Origin: Phascolarctobacterium sp.
GTDB taxonomy: Bacteria; Bacillota; Negativicutes; Acidaminococcales; Acidaminococcaceae
Direction: 5' to 3'
Assembly (NCBI GenBank): GCA_003150755.1
Contig: QAMT01000002.1
Span: 496,001-560,000 of the forward strand
Length of the DNA stretch: 64,000 bases
Shown piece by piece: positions 32,500 through 40,308 of the stretch. The notes under the pieces are model-generated. The model was not told the DNA's origin and did not search any database. It saw only the letters and a list, made by a program, of their open reading frames with translations. Position numbers and translations under genes: made by a program. The first letter of the stretch is position 1; every line of letters begins with the position of its first letter.

Positions 32500-33417
32500 C
32501 TATACAGATTTTTTATAAAATTTTTCCGTATCGGGATAGCAGTTTGCGCTGTAATATTCCAGAAAATGGCTGGCAACTGCCGAAAGCTCATGCCCTTTAA
32601 GCTTAAAGACGGTTTTATAAGTATAAAGCCCCTCGTGCCTTACAGGCACAAAAGTAAGGTTGTCATAAGGGATTTCATCATATTTTTCAAACGGCACAAT
32701 GGCAACGCCAAGCCCTGCCTGCGCCGTGTACAGCGCCGTGACCCTGGTTGTGCTTTCAAAAAGTATTTCCGGCGTCAGTTTTTCCTGCTTCATGCAGTGT
32801 TCCAAAAGCGACAGGCTGCCACTGAGGCAAAGCGGAATCCCTTCCAAATCCTTCAGGCCCAGGCTTCCTTTTTCTTCTTTAAACCAGCCGCAGGCTTTAT
32901 TAAAAACAGCATACAGCTGCTGCCGGCGCTGAAACAGAATATCAAACAAATGCGGCCTGCCCAGCGGCGCATTGGCAACGGCAAACTCCGTAATCCCTGC
33001 TAAAATCTGCTGCTCCTGCTCATAAACAGAGCCTTCGTAAAAAACATATTTAACTCCGGGGTAATCTTTATGAAACTGCCGCACAAAATTTTGAATAAGC
33101 GTTGAACTGCGCGAAGGCGAAATGCTTATTTTCAGCGTTCCGCTGACGCCGTTTTCGTAATCGGCAATCTCACGGTGCAGGTTGTCGTGCAAAAGGCAGA
33201 TGGCTTTAGCCTGCCGGTAAAACAGCTGTCCTGCTCCCGTAAGGCGCACGCTGCGCTGGCCGCGGCTTTTTTCCAGAAGCTCTGCGCCGAATTCGTTTTC
33301 CAGATTTTTAATATGGCTGCTTAACGCAGGCTGGGCAATGTTTAATTTTTTGGCCGCTGCTGTAATCGTGCCGCTTTCTACAACGGTAATAAAATTATAG
33401 TATTGCGTAATATCCAT
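32500..33417 (-). CDS. LysR-family transcription regulator
   Basis: A 305-residue regulator. The winged helix is at residues 1-60 (DITQYYNFITVVESGTITAA, LNIAQPALSSHIKNLE) and the periplasmic-binding-like effector domain at about 90-300. The ATG at 33417 has GGAGG 5 nt upstream. It is divergent from an MFS exporter gene, and their shared 118-bp region holds a palindrome of LysR type. It therefore most likely controls that exporter. The effector is not predictable. Confidence 0.92.
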   Translation of the reverse strand: MDITQYYNFITVVESGTITAAAKKLNIAQPALSSHIKNLENEFGAELLEKSRGQRSVRLTGAGQLFYRQAKAICLLHDNLHREIADYENGVSGTLKISISPSRSSTLIQNFVRQFHKDYPGVKYVFYEGSVYEQEQQILAGITEFAVANAPLGRPHLFDILFQRRQQLYAVFNKACGWFKEEKGSLGLKDLEGIPLCLSGSLSLLEHCMKQEKLTPEILFESTTRVTALYTAQAGLGVAIVPFEKYDEIPYDNLTFVPVRHEGLYTYKTVFKLKGHELSAVASHFLEYYSANCYPDTEKFYKKSV

Positions 33418-33432
33418 TTGCGCCTCCAAAAT

Positions 33433-33447
33433 ATAACAAAAAGTTAT
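33433..33447. promoter_or_regulatory. LysR-type palindrome between regulator and MFS gene
   Basis: ATAAC-N5-GTTAT, a perfect T-N11-A type box, 16 bp upstream of the regulator start. A second half-site-like GTTATA lies at about 33494. Confidence 0.55.
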
Positions 33448-33535
33448 TTTTTAGATAGTTAATCTGTATTTTTAATATTATTATACAGTTGTTATAATTG
33501 GCGTGTAAAGAACTTTTAACCCGGAAGGTGATAAT

Positions 33536-34714
33536 ATGACCAATGCAGCAATGCATCAATCAGCATATAAAAAAGCAACCGCGGCCATAATGCTGGCAGG
33601 CGCGGCCGCATTCTCTATGGAATACTGCCTTCAGCCGGTAATAAGCCGCATTGCGGCAACCTTTGCACTTGGCGCGGCGCAGGCAAGCCTGTCGGTATCG
33701 GCGGCCATGTTCGGCATGGCGCTGACGCTGCTGGCGCTTACTTCTTTTGCCGACCGCCTGCCGCGGCGCAAACTGCTGGCAGCAAGCCTTATTGTAAGCA
33801 GCCTGGTAATGAGCGGCATCGTATTTACAGCAAGCTTTTACGCCGTTGTGGCACTGCGCTTTTTGCAGGGCTGCATTCTGGCACTGGTGCCCGTGCTTGC
33901 CATGGCCTATGTAAACGAAGAATTCGGCCCGCAAAAGGCAAGCGCAGGCATCGGCATGTACGTCTGCGGCACAACGCTCGGCGGCCTCAGCGGCAGAATC
34001 TCGGCCAGCGTTTTAACTGATTTTTTCAGCTGGCAGTCTGCCGTTGCCATTTTAAGCATCATCGCTGCGCTGGTAGGAGTTTTAGTTTATATTTTGCTGC
34101 CGCGTGAACAGCACGCCTTAAAAAAACAAAACAGCGGCTTTTCGGCAGAAGTTTTCAGCAAAGAAAATAAAAACCTGTTTTATTTATGTGCAGCGGCCTT
34201 TTGCATGATGGGCAGCTTTGTAGCCGTTTATAATTTTATTGCTTATGTGCTTAAAGATGCGCCGTACAATTTAAGCCAAAGCGTTATCGGCTTTTTATTT
34301 GCCGTCCAGCTTTTCGGCACCTTCAGCAGCGCCCTGGCTGGCAGGCTGGCAGCCAGGTACAGCGCACGCAAAATCATCGCTGCTTCTCTTACGCTTCTGG
34401 CTTTGGGCGCCGTCATCACCCTGCACGAAGCGCTTATCATTAAAATAGCCGGGCTTGCCATTCTCACTATCGGGCTTTTCGGCGCTCATTCATCAGCCTG
34501 CGGCTGGAGCGCGTCCCTTGTAAAAAACGGCAAAGCGGCAGCAGGCTCGCTGTATATGTTTTGCTATTACAGCGGCGCCAGCATTTTAGGCAGCCTGGGC
34601 GGAGTTTTTTATACCCGGCTTGGCTGGCAGGGCGTTGTTTTTATGTCGGCGGCAGCCGCTTTACTGGCTTTGGGCCTTTTGTCCTGCATCAGGCAGCCAA
34701 ACGTCAAAGCATAA
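33536..34714 (+). CDS. MFS transporter, YnfM/arabinose-efflux-like
   Basis: A 392-residue protein with about twelve membrane helices. Motif A is recognisable after helix 2 as FADRLPRRKLL, and the second half begins after a cytoplasmic loop near residue 200. GGAAGGTGAT precedes the ATG. It resembles the YnfM-type exporters that are often divergent from a LysR gene, as here. Likely a proton-driven exporter of a drug or metabolite. Confidence 0.88.
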   Translation: MTNAAMHQSAYKKATAAIMLAGAAAFSMEYCLQPVISRIAATFALGAAQASLSVSAAMFGMALTLLALTSFADRLPRRKLLAASLIVSSLVMSGIVFTASFYAVVALRFLQGCILALVPVLAMAYVNEEFGPQKASAGIGMYVCGTTLGGLSGRISASVLTDFFSWQSAVAILSIIAALVGVLVYILLPREQHALKKQNSGFSAEVFSKENKNLFYLCAAAFCMMGSFVAVYNFIAYVLKDAPYNLSQSVIGFLFAVQLFGTFSSALAGRLAARYSARKIIAASLTLLALGAVITLHEALIIKIAGLAILTIGLFGAHSSACGWSASLVKNGKAAAGSLYMFCYYSGASILGSLGGVFYTRLGWQGVVFMSAAAALLALGLLSCIRQPNVKA

Positions 34715-34760
34715 ATCTAAACATATTGTACAAGCATACATAAATACATAATCTTAACAA

Positions 34761-34822
34761 ACTTCGTCTGTTTTTTATTGACTTGAGCGCAGACAGGTTA
34801 CTATAATTATTACAGACGGAGT
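34761..34822. promoter_or_regulatory. inverted repeat flanking the flavodoxin promoter
   Basis: ACTTCGTCTGT (34761-34771) and ACAGACGGAGT (34812-34822) form an 11-bp inverted repeat with one mismatch. The promoter lies between the arms, as expected for a looping or two-site operator. Confidence 0.5.
34778..34807 (+). promoter_or_regulatory. promoter of the flavodoxin gene
   Basis: TTGACT (34778-34783), 18-bp spacer, TATAAT (34802-34807). Confidence 0.8.
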
Positions 34823-34884
34823 AATCTTCCGCCGTAAGGCGTGCTTAACGCGCCGCAATTTGTTTATGAGTGGAGGAATTTAAA

Positions 34885-35361
34885 ATGAGCAAAACTTTAG
34901 TTGCATATTTCAGCGCAACCGGCACAACCGCAGGCGTTGCCAAAAAACTGGCCGAAGCAGCAGGCGCAGACCTGTACGAAATTAAACCGCAGGAACTTTA
35001 TACCGCAGCAGACCTGAACTGGCAGGACAAAAACTCCCGCAGCTCAGTAGAAATGGCAGACAAAACCAGCCGTCCGGCACTGGCAGATAAAAATGCACCC
35101 GTCAGCGATTATGACACCATCTTTTTAGGCTTCCCTATCTGGTGGCATGTTGCACCGACCCTTATCAATACTTTTCTGGAAAGCTATGATTTTAACGGCA
35201 AAAAAATCGTGCTGTTTGCTACCAGCGGCGGCAGCGATTTCGGCAACACCGTAAAAGAACTGGAACCCAGCGCTAAAGGCGCTAAAATTACCGCAGGCAA
35301 AGTGCTGAGCAAAAATGCAACTGTTGACAGCCTTAAATCCTGGCTGGCAGAATTAAAATAA
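34885..35361 (+). CDS. flavodoxin
   Basis: A 158-residue FMN protein. The phosphate-binding loop is FSATGTTAGVAKKLA near residue 9; the later YDTIFLGFPIWWHVAP and FATSGGSDFGNT contact the isoalloxazine ring. The ATG at 34885 has GGAGG 8 nt upstream. It belongs to the flavodoxin-like proteins with the YEIKP..Y..ADLNW pattern common in anaerobes. It carries electrons at low potential; the partner is not visible here. Confidence 0.92.
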   Translation: MSKTLVAYFSATGTTAGVAKKLAEAAGADLYEIKPQELYTAADLNWQDKNSRSSVEMADKTSRPALADKNAPVSDYDTIFLGFPIWWHVAPTLINTFLESYDFNGKKIVLFATSGGSDFGNTVKELEPSAKGAKITAGKVLSKNATVDSLKSWLAELK

Positions 35362-35383
35362 AAGCACAAGTATAAACGCAAAC

Positions 35384-35440
35384 AAAAAGCTCCCCAGGCA
35401 GCAGATTTACTGCAATCTGCATTGCCTTTGGGAGCTTTTA
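35384..35440. terminator. bidirectional terminator between flavodoxin and SLC13-like gene
   Basis: Outer stem AAAAGCTCCC/GGGAGCTTTT enclosing a second stem; U-tracts occur on both sides. Confidence 0.75.
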
Positions 35441-35443
35441 TTT

Positions 35444-36562
35444 TTAATAAAATACGTAAAGCGCATACAGCGCCGCCAAAAATATTAAGTTATCTACCGT
35501 AAAAATCGCCAGGTATTGCCGCCTTAAATGCGGATATCTGGCGGCTACCTGCTTGTAGGAAATCAGGCTTGCCATGGAAGCAATCAGCGTACCGAGCCCG
35601 CCGATGTTGGTGCCGATAATCAGCGCCGTATAGTTATCACTGTAACCGCTGAGCAGCATCGCCGCCGGCACATTGCTGATAACCTGGCTTACAAGCACGC
35701 TTATCAGCACCTCGTTGCCTGCAAGAATGCTGTTGATAAAATCGTGCAGGCTAGCAATGTGGTTCATGTTGCCGACAAAAATAAAAAAGAACAAAAACGT
35801 CAGCAAAAGCGAATAATCAATCTGCCCGAACAGCTTTTTATTTTTGTAAAGCAGCGCCGCCGTAACCACCGCCAAAAGCACAAGATGCGGCACAAAATGC
35901 GCCACCGTCAGCACGCACAGCATAAATAAAACAAGGTAAAACGCCACGGTGCGCTTATCTTTAAGCTGCTCCGTCTGCATATCCAGCTGTAAATGTTCTT
36001 CCGGGTAAAAAACCAGCACAATTACCGTCAGCATAAACGCCGCCAGCCCTGTGTAAAGCCACATCAGCTCCAAAAAATCAGGCACGCCCATGCCCGAAAG
36101 CGAAAACAGATACAAATTCTGCGGGTTGCCAATCGGCGTAAACATGCTGCCAAGGTTGGCGGCAATCGTCATCAGCGTTATCGTGCCGCAAACTTTGTCC
36201 GTCAGCTTTATCATTTCCAGAATCATAATGCCAAAAGGCACAAAAGTAATTAACGAAACGTCGTTAGTAATAAACATACTGCCGATAAAGCACAGAAATA
36301 TCAGCGTAAACACAATGCCGCGGCGGGTTTTAACCTTAATCAGTATGCGGCTGCCGATAAACTGCAAAAAATTCTGCCCGCGCAGCCCTTCAATAATCAG
36401 CATCAGGCAAAACAGCATTATCAGCGTGTTAAAATCAATATAATGAAGGTATTGCAGGCCGGGCGGCTCAATCAGGCAGCTAAGCAGAGCCAGCACCAGC
36501 GACACGCTTAAAACAGCATCGCCGCGCAGATAATTTTTAATTTTTGCCAGCAACCTTACCAC
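35444..36562 (-). CDS. SLC13/ArsB-NhaD-type permease (YbiR-like)
   Basis: About 372 residues with some ten membrane helices. Recognisable are MFITNDVSLITFVPFGI and GSMFTPIGNPQNLYLFS, the conserved N-P-Q/T hairpin of the ion-transporter superfamily. A matching second hairpin, SNVPAAMLLSGY, lies in the C-terminal half. The start is uncertain: I give the GTG at 36562, but the frame is open to 36607 and a TTG at 36553 is also possible. Members move anions, arsenite or sodium/protons; the substrate is unknown. Confidence 0.8.
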   Translation of the reverse strand: MVRLLAKIKNYLRGDAVLSVSLVLALLSCLIEPPGLQYLHYIDFNTLIMLFCLMLIIEGLRGQNFLQFIGSRILIKVKTRRGIVFTLIFLCFIGSMFITNDVSLITFVPFGIMILEMIKLTDKVCGTITLMTIAANLGSMFTPIGNPQNLYLFSLSGMGVPDFLELMWLYTGLAAFMLTVIVLVFYPEEHLQLDMQTEQLKDKRTVAFYLVLFMLCVLTVAHFVPHLVLLAVVTAALLYKNKKLFGQIDYSLLLTFLFFFIFVGNMNHIASLHDFINSILAGNEVLISVLVSQVISNVPAAMLLSGYSDNYTALIIGTNIGGLGTLIASMASLISYKQVAARYPHLRRQYLAIFTVDNLIFLAALYALYVFY

Positions 36563-36672
36563 CCTTCCGCCACCCACGGCGATATAATTTACGATACATT
36601 TTACCACAAAACGGAGCCAATAAAAACGGCTTTGGGCAAAATTATGCCTTGTATTTTATTTGTTCACTTTTG

Positions 36673-36701
36673 TTGACACAATTATTTAATAGAGTTACAC
36701 T
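36673..36701 (+). promoter_or_regulatory. promoter of the DMT exporter gene
   Basis: TTGACA (36673-36678), 17-bp spacer, TACACT (36696-36701). Confidence 0.6.
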
Positions 36702-36778
36702 AATTACAATATACTTTAAATAAAACGGCAAACATAAAAAGCCGTTACAAAACCAATTTGTATTGCGAGGGAAAGATT

Positions 36779-37639
36779 ATGCAGAAAAACGCAGGAGCAA
36801 AGCTGATGTTCAGCGCGGCTATGGTTATCTTTGGCACGCTGGGCGTTTTTACAAGAAACATCGACGTTACAAGCGGCGAACTGGCGCTGTACCGGGCCGT
36901 GCTGGCAACGGCGCTTATCGGCGCGTATATTTTGCTTTTCAAAAAAGGCGGGTTTGGCTTAAAATCCGCCGGGCGGGAATTGCCGCTGCTTTTGGCTTCC
37001 GGCATCGCCATGGGCATAAACTGGATTTTGCTCTTTCAGGCTTACCGCTATACCACTATTTCTGCGGCGACGCTTAGTTATTACTTCGCCCCCGTTATCG
37101 TTACCGTTGCTTCACCCCTCTTATTCCGCGAAAGGCTGACCGCAAAACAGATTATCTGCTTTGTAATGTCCACGCTGGGCCTTGTAATGATTATCGGCCT
37201 GGGCAGCGGGCAGGGCGCAAATATTACAGGCATTCTCTTCGGGCTTGGCGCAGCCGTATTTTACGCCGCTGTTATCCTGCTCAATAAATTTATAAAAAAT
37301 GTTGCCGGCATCCAGCGCACGGTTTTGCAGCTTATCGCCGCCGTTGTAACCCTGCTGCCTTATGTGCTGTACAGCAGCGGCATTAACCTCAGCAATCTGG
37401 ACGCCACCGGCTGGGCCTGCCTGCTCACGGTAGGCCTGTTTCACACCGGCATTACCTACTGCCTGTATTTTTCTTCGCTGAAGGATTTAACCGGCCAGCA
37501 GGCAGCAATTTTAAGCTACATCGACCCACTTGTCGCCGTTTTTATTTCCGTACTTTTACTGGGTGAGCCAATGACCATAACCCAGCTTATCGGCGGCGCA
37601 CTGATTTTAGGCTTTACCCTCTGGAATGAGAAAGAATAA
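36779..37639 (+). CDS. EamA/DMT-family transporter
   Basis: A 286-residue protein with ten membrane helices in two EamA repeats, the first beginning LMFSAAMVIFGTLGVFTRNI and the second at about residue 150. The segment AYRYTTISAATLSYYFAPV is typical of the family. The ATG at 36779 has GAGGG upstream. Members export amino acids or other metabolites. Single gene ending at a terminator. Confidence 0.88.
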   Translation: MQKNAGAKLMFSAAMVIFGTLGVFTRNIDVTSGELALYRAVLATALIGAYILLFKKGGFGLKSAGRELPLLLASGIAMGINWILLFQAYRYTTISAATLSYYFAPVIVTVASPLLFRERLTAKQIICFVMSTLGLVMIIGLGSGQGANITGILFGLGAAVFYAAVILLNKFIKNVAGIQRTVLQLIAAVVTLLPYVLYSSGINLSNLDATGWACLLTVGLFHTGITYCLYFSSLKDLTGQQAAILSYIDPLVAVFISVLLLGEPMTITQLIGGALILGFTLWNEKE

Positions 37640-37698
37640 AAAGACAATAAATTTTTGTAACTATTTATTTCGGCTATAATTAAAGAATATAATTATAA

Positions 37699-37746
37699 AA
37701 ACAGGACTTGAAATGTTACTATCTGACATTCAAAGTCCTGTTTTAT
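37699..37746 (+). terminator. terminator of the DMT gene
   Basis: Stem AACAGGACTT(G)/(C)AAGTCCTGTT with TTTATTGTT behind it; it also ends close to the convergent toxin gene. Confidence 0.7.
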
Positions 37747-37760
37747 TGTTATTCAACTAT

Positions 37761-38081
37761 TTATCTGCGCACAAAAATTCCCGGATATTCTTCATCCTCG
37801 TGTGCGACATGATAAACATATATTACATTTTCTATTTTCTTACAGATAGCAATGTATGCCCCGCTTCTGTAAAATCTGAAGGCCTGGCTTTTTAACGGCT
37901 CGTAGCGTATCTCGTTTGCCGACGGATAAAACAGTGCCAGTTCTTTTAAGTCACGCAGTATTTTTGCACTAATCTTCTGCGCTTCTTCTTTTGTTATGTT
38001 CCGCTGCCAATAAGCAGTTATGTTGCTTAAATCCTCCGCGGCGCGCGGCATAAACCTTACTGAAGCTTCTGTGTTAAGCAT
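37761..38081 (-). CDS. RelE/ParE-family toxin
   Basis: A 106-residue protein with the RelE/ParE fold pattern: VRFMPRAAEDLSNITAYW, then YPSANEIRYEPLKSQAFRFY and a C-terminal IENVIYVYHVAHEDEEY. ParE proteins poison gyrase; RelE proteins cut mRNA on the ribosome. Which applies cannot be told. It overlaps the antitoxin gene by 8 bp in the usual antitoxin-toxin order. Confidence 0.88.
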   Translation of the reverse strand: MLNTEASVRFMPRAAEDLSNITAYWQRNITKEEAQKISAKILRDLKELALFYPSANEIRYEPLKSQAFRFYRSGAYIAICKKIENVIYVYHVAHEDEEYPGIFVRR

Positions 38082-38334
38082 TTTCTTTCAGCATAGCTTC
38101 CATCTCTTCAATACTGAGCGCAGCCGTGCCTCTCATTCTTTGCAGTTCTCCTTCAAGAACCACATTGGCAAGCTTTAAAACAAGCTCACGCTGCTGAAAT
38201 GCTTTAAAATCCATTACTACAACTTCCGGCGTACCGTTTCTGGTAATATAAACGGCGTTACCGGTTTTACGTGCTAAATCAGCAATCCTGTTGTAATCAG
38301 TGCGCAAACGCGTTGCGGGCTCGATATAAACCAT
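38074..38334 (-). CDS. Phd/YefM-family antitoxin
   Basis: An 86-residue protein; the ATG at 38334 has GGAGGG upstream. The N-terminal Phd/YefM DNA-binding fold is seen in RIADLARKTGNAVYITRNGTPEVVVMD. The C-terminal acidic helix (ALSIEEMEAMLKEN) would bind the toxin. It pairs with the downstream ParE-like toxin and probably represses the shared promoter. Confidence 0.88.
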   Translation of the reverse strand: MVYIEPATRLRTDYNRIADLARKTGNAVYITRNGTPEVVVMDFKAFQQRELVLKLANVVLEGELQRMRGTAALSIEEMEAMLKENA

Positions 38335-38775
38335 GCTTTCCCTCCTTCCAAATCTCAAATTTTTTGCCTGTAATGACAGACAACATGCAAAAGTTTAACA
38401 TGTGAGAATGAATTTGTAAAGAGATAAAAAGAAAAATTTTATAAAATAATGAAATACCAAGCATAAAAACCGTCATCTTTGACTAAATAATTCCATTATA
38501 TATTTTCTTATAAACTTTTATTTATAGATTTCCTACTGGCATAATCTTTATAAAGTTAACCGCCAAAGCAATTTTTTCATTATCACAAGTCAAAAACTTA
38601 TATGTTTTATAGATTTTCAGATTTATAAGTCTATAAGTCTTGAATTTCTTTCGTTTTATAACACGACTATTACATATATATATATATTTAAAAATTATCC
38701 ACTAATCTTCTCTATAAATTCTCTCTAAAAATCAAAAAAACGCACTCACAAATTCCTGCAAGTGCGCATATTTAT
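38335..38775. other. AT-rich intergenic region left of the island boundary
   Basis: About 440 bp without a supportable gene. It is strongly AT-rich with homopolymer runs and an alternating TATATATATATA stretch near 38674. It must hold the promoter of the toxin-antitoxin pair but no clear -35/-10 pair stands out. Confidence 0.6.
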
Positions 38776-38820
38776 TGGTGATCCCAGGCAGATTCGAACT
38801 GCCGACCTACCGTTTAGGAG
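38776..38820 (-). other. tRNA-Arg(CCU) 3' half, putative attachment site of a genomic island
   Basis: The minus strand reads the anticodon loop CTCCTAA, stem ACGGT, variable AGGTC, T-arm GGCAG-TTCGAAT-CTGCC, acceptor TGGGATC, A and CCA: a tRNA-Arg(CCU) from the anticodon loop to the end. No D-arm or matching 5' acceptor follows. Elements that integrate into tRNA genes leave such a 3' copy at their far end. Because the fragment is on the minus strand, the element lies to its right and an intact tRNA-Arg is expected beyond 64000. Confidence 0.75.
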
Positions 38821-38957
38821 TACGGCTTACCATTTCGTAAATTGTTCATATCATATCTTCCCGTGGTGTTTCCTCGCAAATTGTGCTGCCTGGAGGCAGT
38901 TCAATTTGCACAAATTCCCCTGAAATATGCTGCCTTACAATGGCTTTTCAAATGTCA

Positions 38958-39029
38958 TATTAGCAAAATATTAGCAGGAGTCCCTTGTGACAGAGGGCTT
39001 TCAGTGAGCATTTCAAAGTGCTATTAGCA
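38958..39029 (+). repeat. three TATTAGCA direct repeats near the attachment site
   Basis: Copies at 38958-38965, 38969-38976 (11-bp period) and 39022-39029. The position next to the att fragment and excisionase remnant fits arm-type binding sites of a tyrosine integrase or excisionase. Confidence 0.4.
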
Positions 39030-39044
39030 CAGAGAGAGGATAAT

Positions 39045-39266
39045 CTTACGAACACCGACACGACCAACGAAAAAAGGACACCTCAAAGCAGGACATACAC
39101 CTAGAATAACATCGCAGCCATTCTAGGTATCGGCCGCGCTATAGCCTATAAACTCGCCAACTCGGGATTGTTCAAGACGATCCGCATCGGCAACATGATC
39201 CGCATCTCCAGAAAGTCCTTTGAGGAGTGGTTGAAGATGGAAGAATCAGAAGAAATGAATGAGTAA
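39045..39266 (+). pseudogene. excisionase-like helix-turn-helix protein, inactivated
   Basis: The frame ending at 39266 reads IAAILGIGRAIAYKLANSG, FKTIRIGNMIRISRKSFEEW and so on, matching small HTH excisionase-like proteins of Firmicute conjugative transposons. Upstream the same frame continues through TNTDTTNEKRTPQSRTYT but is broken by TAG at 39102-39104. The expected ATG is replaced by CTT before ACG at 39048. It is therefore a relic of the element's own excision machinery. Confidence 0.7.
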
Positions 39267-39357
39267 ACAATAAGGCTATAGCCCGGCATCTCTACAATGT
39301 GCAGAAGTTTCCGGGCTATTTCTACGCCTATGTGCTTCTGAAGATATTGGACTCGTA

Positions 39358-40308
39358 TCAAAAATCAAATTGCATTTGATTAACAAGACAGGAATGCATT
39401 TTACGTTCCGTTATTTTATCATCTGGGCCAACTTCTCCAACTAAAAGCGGAGATTCTGGATTATGCTTGCCGGTATTTGTGGAAACTGTTTTTGCGTTGT
39501 AGTTAGCATAACAATATCGGCAACCATTCCGGCAAGTATTATAAGCACCTATATCAAGACTTTCAATGCAACCACATTCAAGACGTTGGTTTTTGTCTTT
39601 TCCAACCTTCAAAGGACAATTCAAAAGAGCAGAAAACAAACGATCATCTATACACCGTGCATGATCAATTCCATATTTTTGTAAATCAATATCTTCTGCA
39701 CACGTATCCATTTTGAGACCGTAATTTTTTGCAATTTCCACAAGGCTTTTGGCAAGTAGCTCTTGCATATCTTGAGTGAACTTTTCGACAGAAAGCCCGG
39801 CAATGTTCTTTTCTGTATTCCTGTAGAAATCCAAAAAACTAATAGTACACTTCTTGGTGTATGGAGAGAGACGCTTCGCAAGTTCTTCAAAATAGTGAAC
39901 ATGGTATTCAAAAGTGTATGTTTCGTTTAAAAATATAGGGTCATAGCGCCAAATCACCTTTTCCGGGCCAATCATATCAGATAATTTTTGAAAAGCTGGT
40001 ATGATAACATTATTTTTAGATGGGATTGATGCCTCTACATCTTGCCCATAAGCATTTAATGTGAACTGAAAATAATATGTGTAATCTTTCAGACGATCGA
40101 GTTTAGCCAACATTGGTGTTGGATTTTTTGTCCAAAAAACAATGCCATCAACAACATCAGGATTTAAACTTATTTTACTGATTTGATGCGCATTCATTGG
40201 ATTTCTTACCAATGCATAACCTTCTTTAATTCGATTGAAAAACCATTCGGAATAATATGTTGGTATGTCCGTTCGTCTACTAGCGCTTATTATCATGGCA
40301 TTCTTCAC
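39358..40308 (-). CDS. DUF1848-family protein with cysteine cluster
   Basis: A 316-residue protein that matches DUF1848: MIISASRRTDIPTYYSEWF at the start, VFWTKNPTPM and WRYDPIFLN in the middle. A C-terminal cluster, CGCIESLDIGAYNTCRNGCR followed by YCYANY, looks like an iron-sulfur site. The fold resembles radical-SAM/spore photoproduct lyase relatives, but the function is unknown. Its ATG overlaps the stop of the preceding methyltransferase-like gene by 4 bp, so the two are made together. It lies inside the putative island. Confidence 0.82.
   Translation of the reverse strand: MKNAMIISASRRTDIPTYYSEWFFNRIKEGYALVRNPMNAHQISKISLNPDVVDGIVFWTKNPTPMLAKLDRLKDYTYYFQFTLNAYGQDVEASIPSKNNVIIPAFQKLSDMIGPEKVIWRYDPIFLNETYTFEYHVHYFEELAKRLSPYTKKCTISFLDFYRNTEKNIAGLSVEKFTQDMQELLAKSLVEIAKNYGLKMDTCAEDIDLQKYGIDHARCIDDRLFSALLNCPLKVGKDKNQRLECGCIESLDIGAYNTCRNGCRYCYANYNAKTVSTNTGKHNPESPLLVGEVGPDDKITERKMHSCLVNQMQFDF

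Noticed and set aside
38776..38850. Complete tRNA-Arg gene on the minus strand
   Set aside because: The anticodon loop to CCA part is present, but no D-arm or 5' acceptor pairing to TGGGATC follows, so it is only a 3' fragment.
39146..39361. 71-codon minus-strand frame over the excisionase relic
   Set aside because: It is the antisense of a recognisable HTH protein and has no match of its own.
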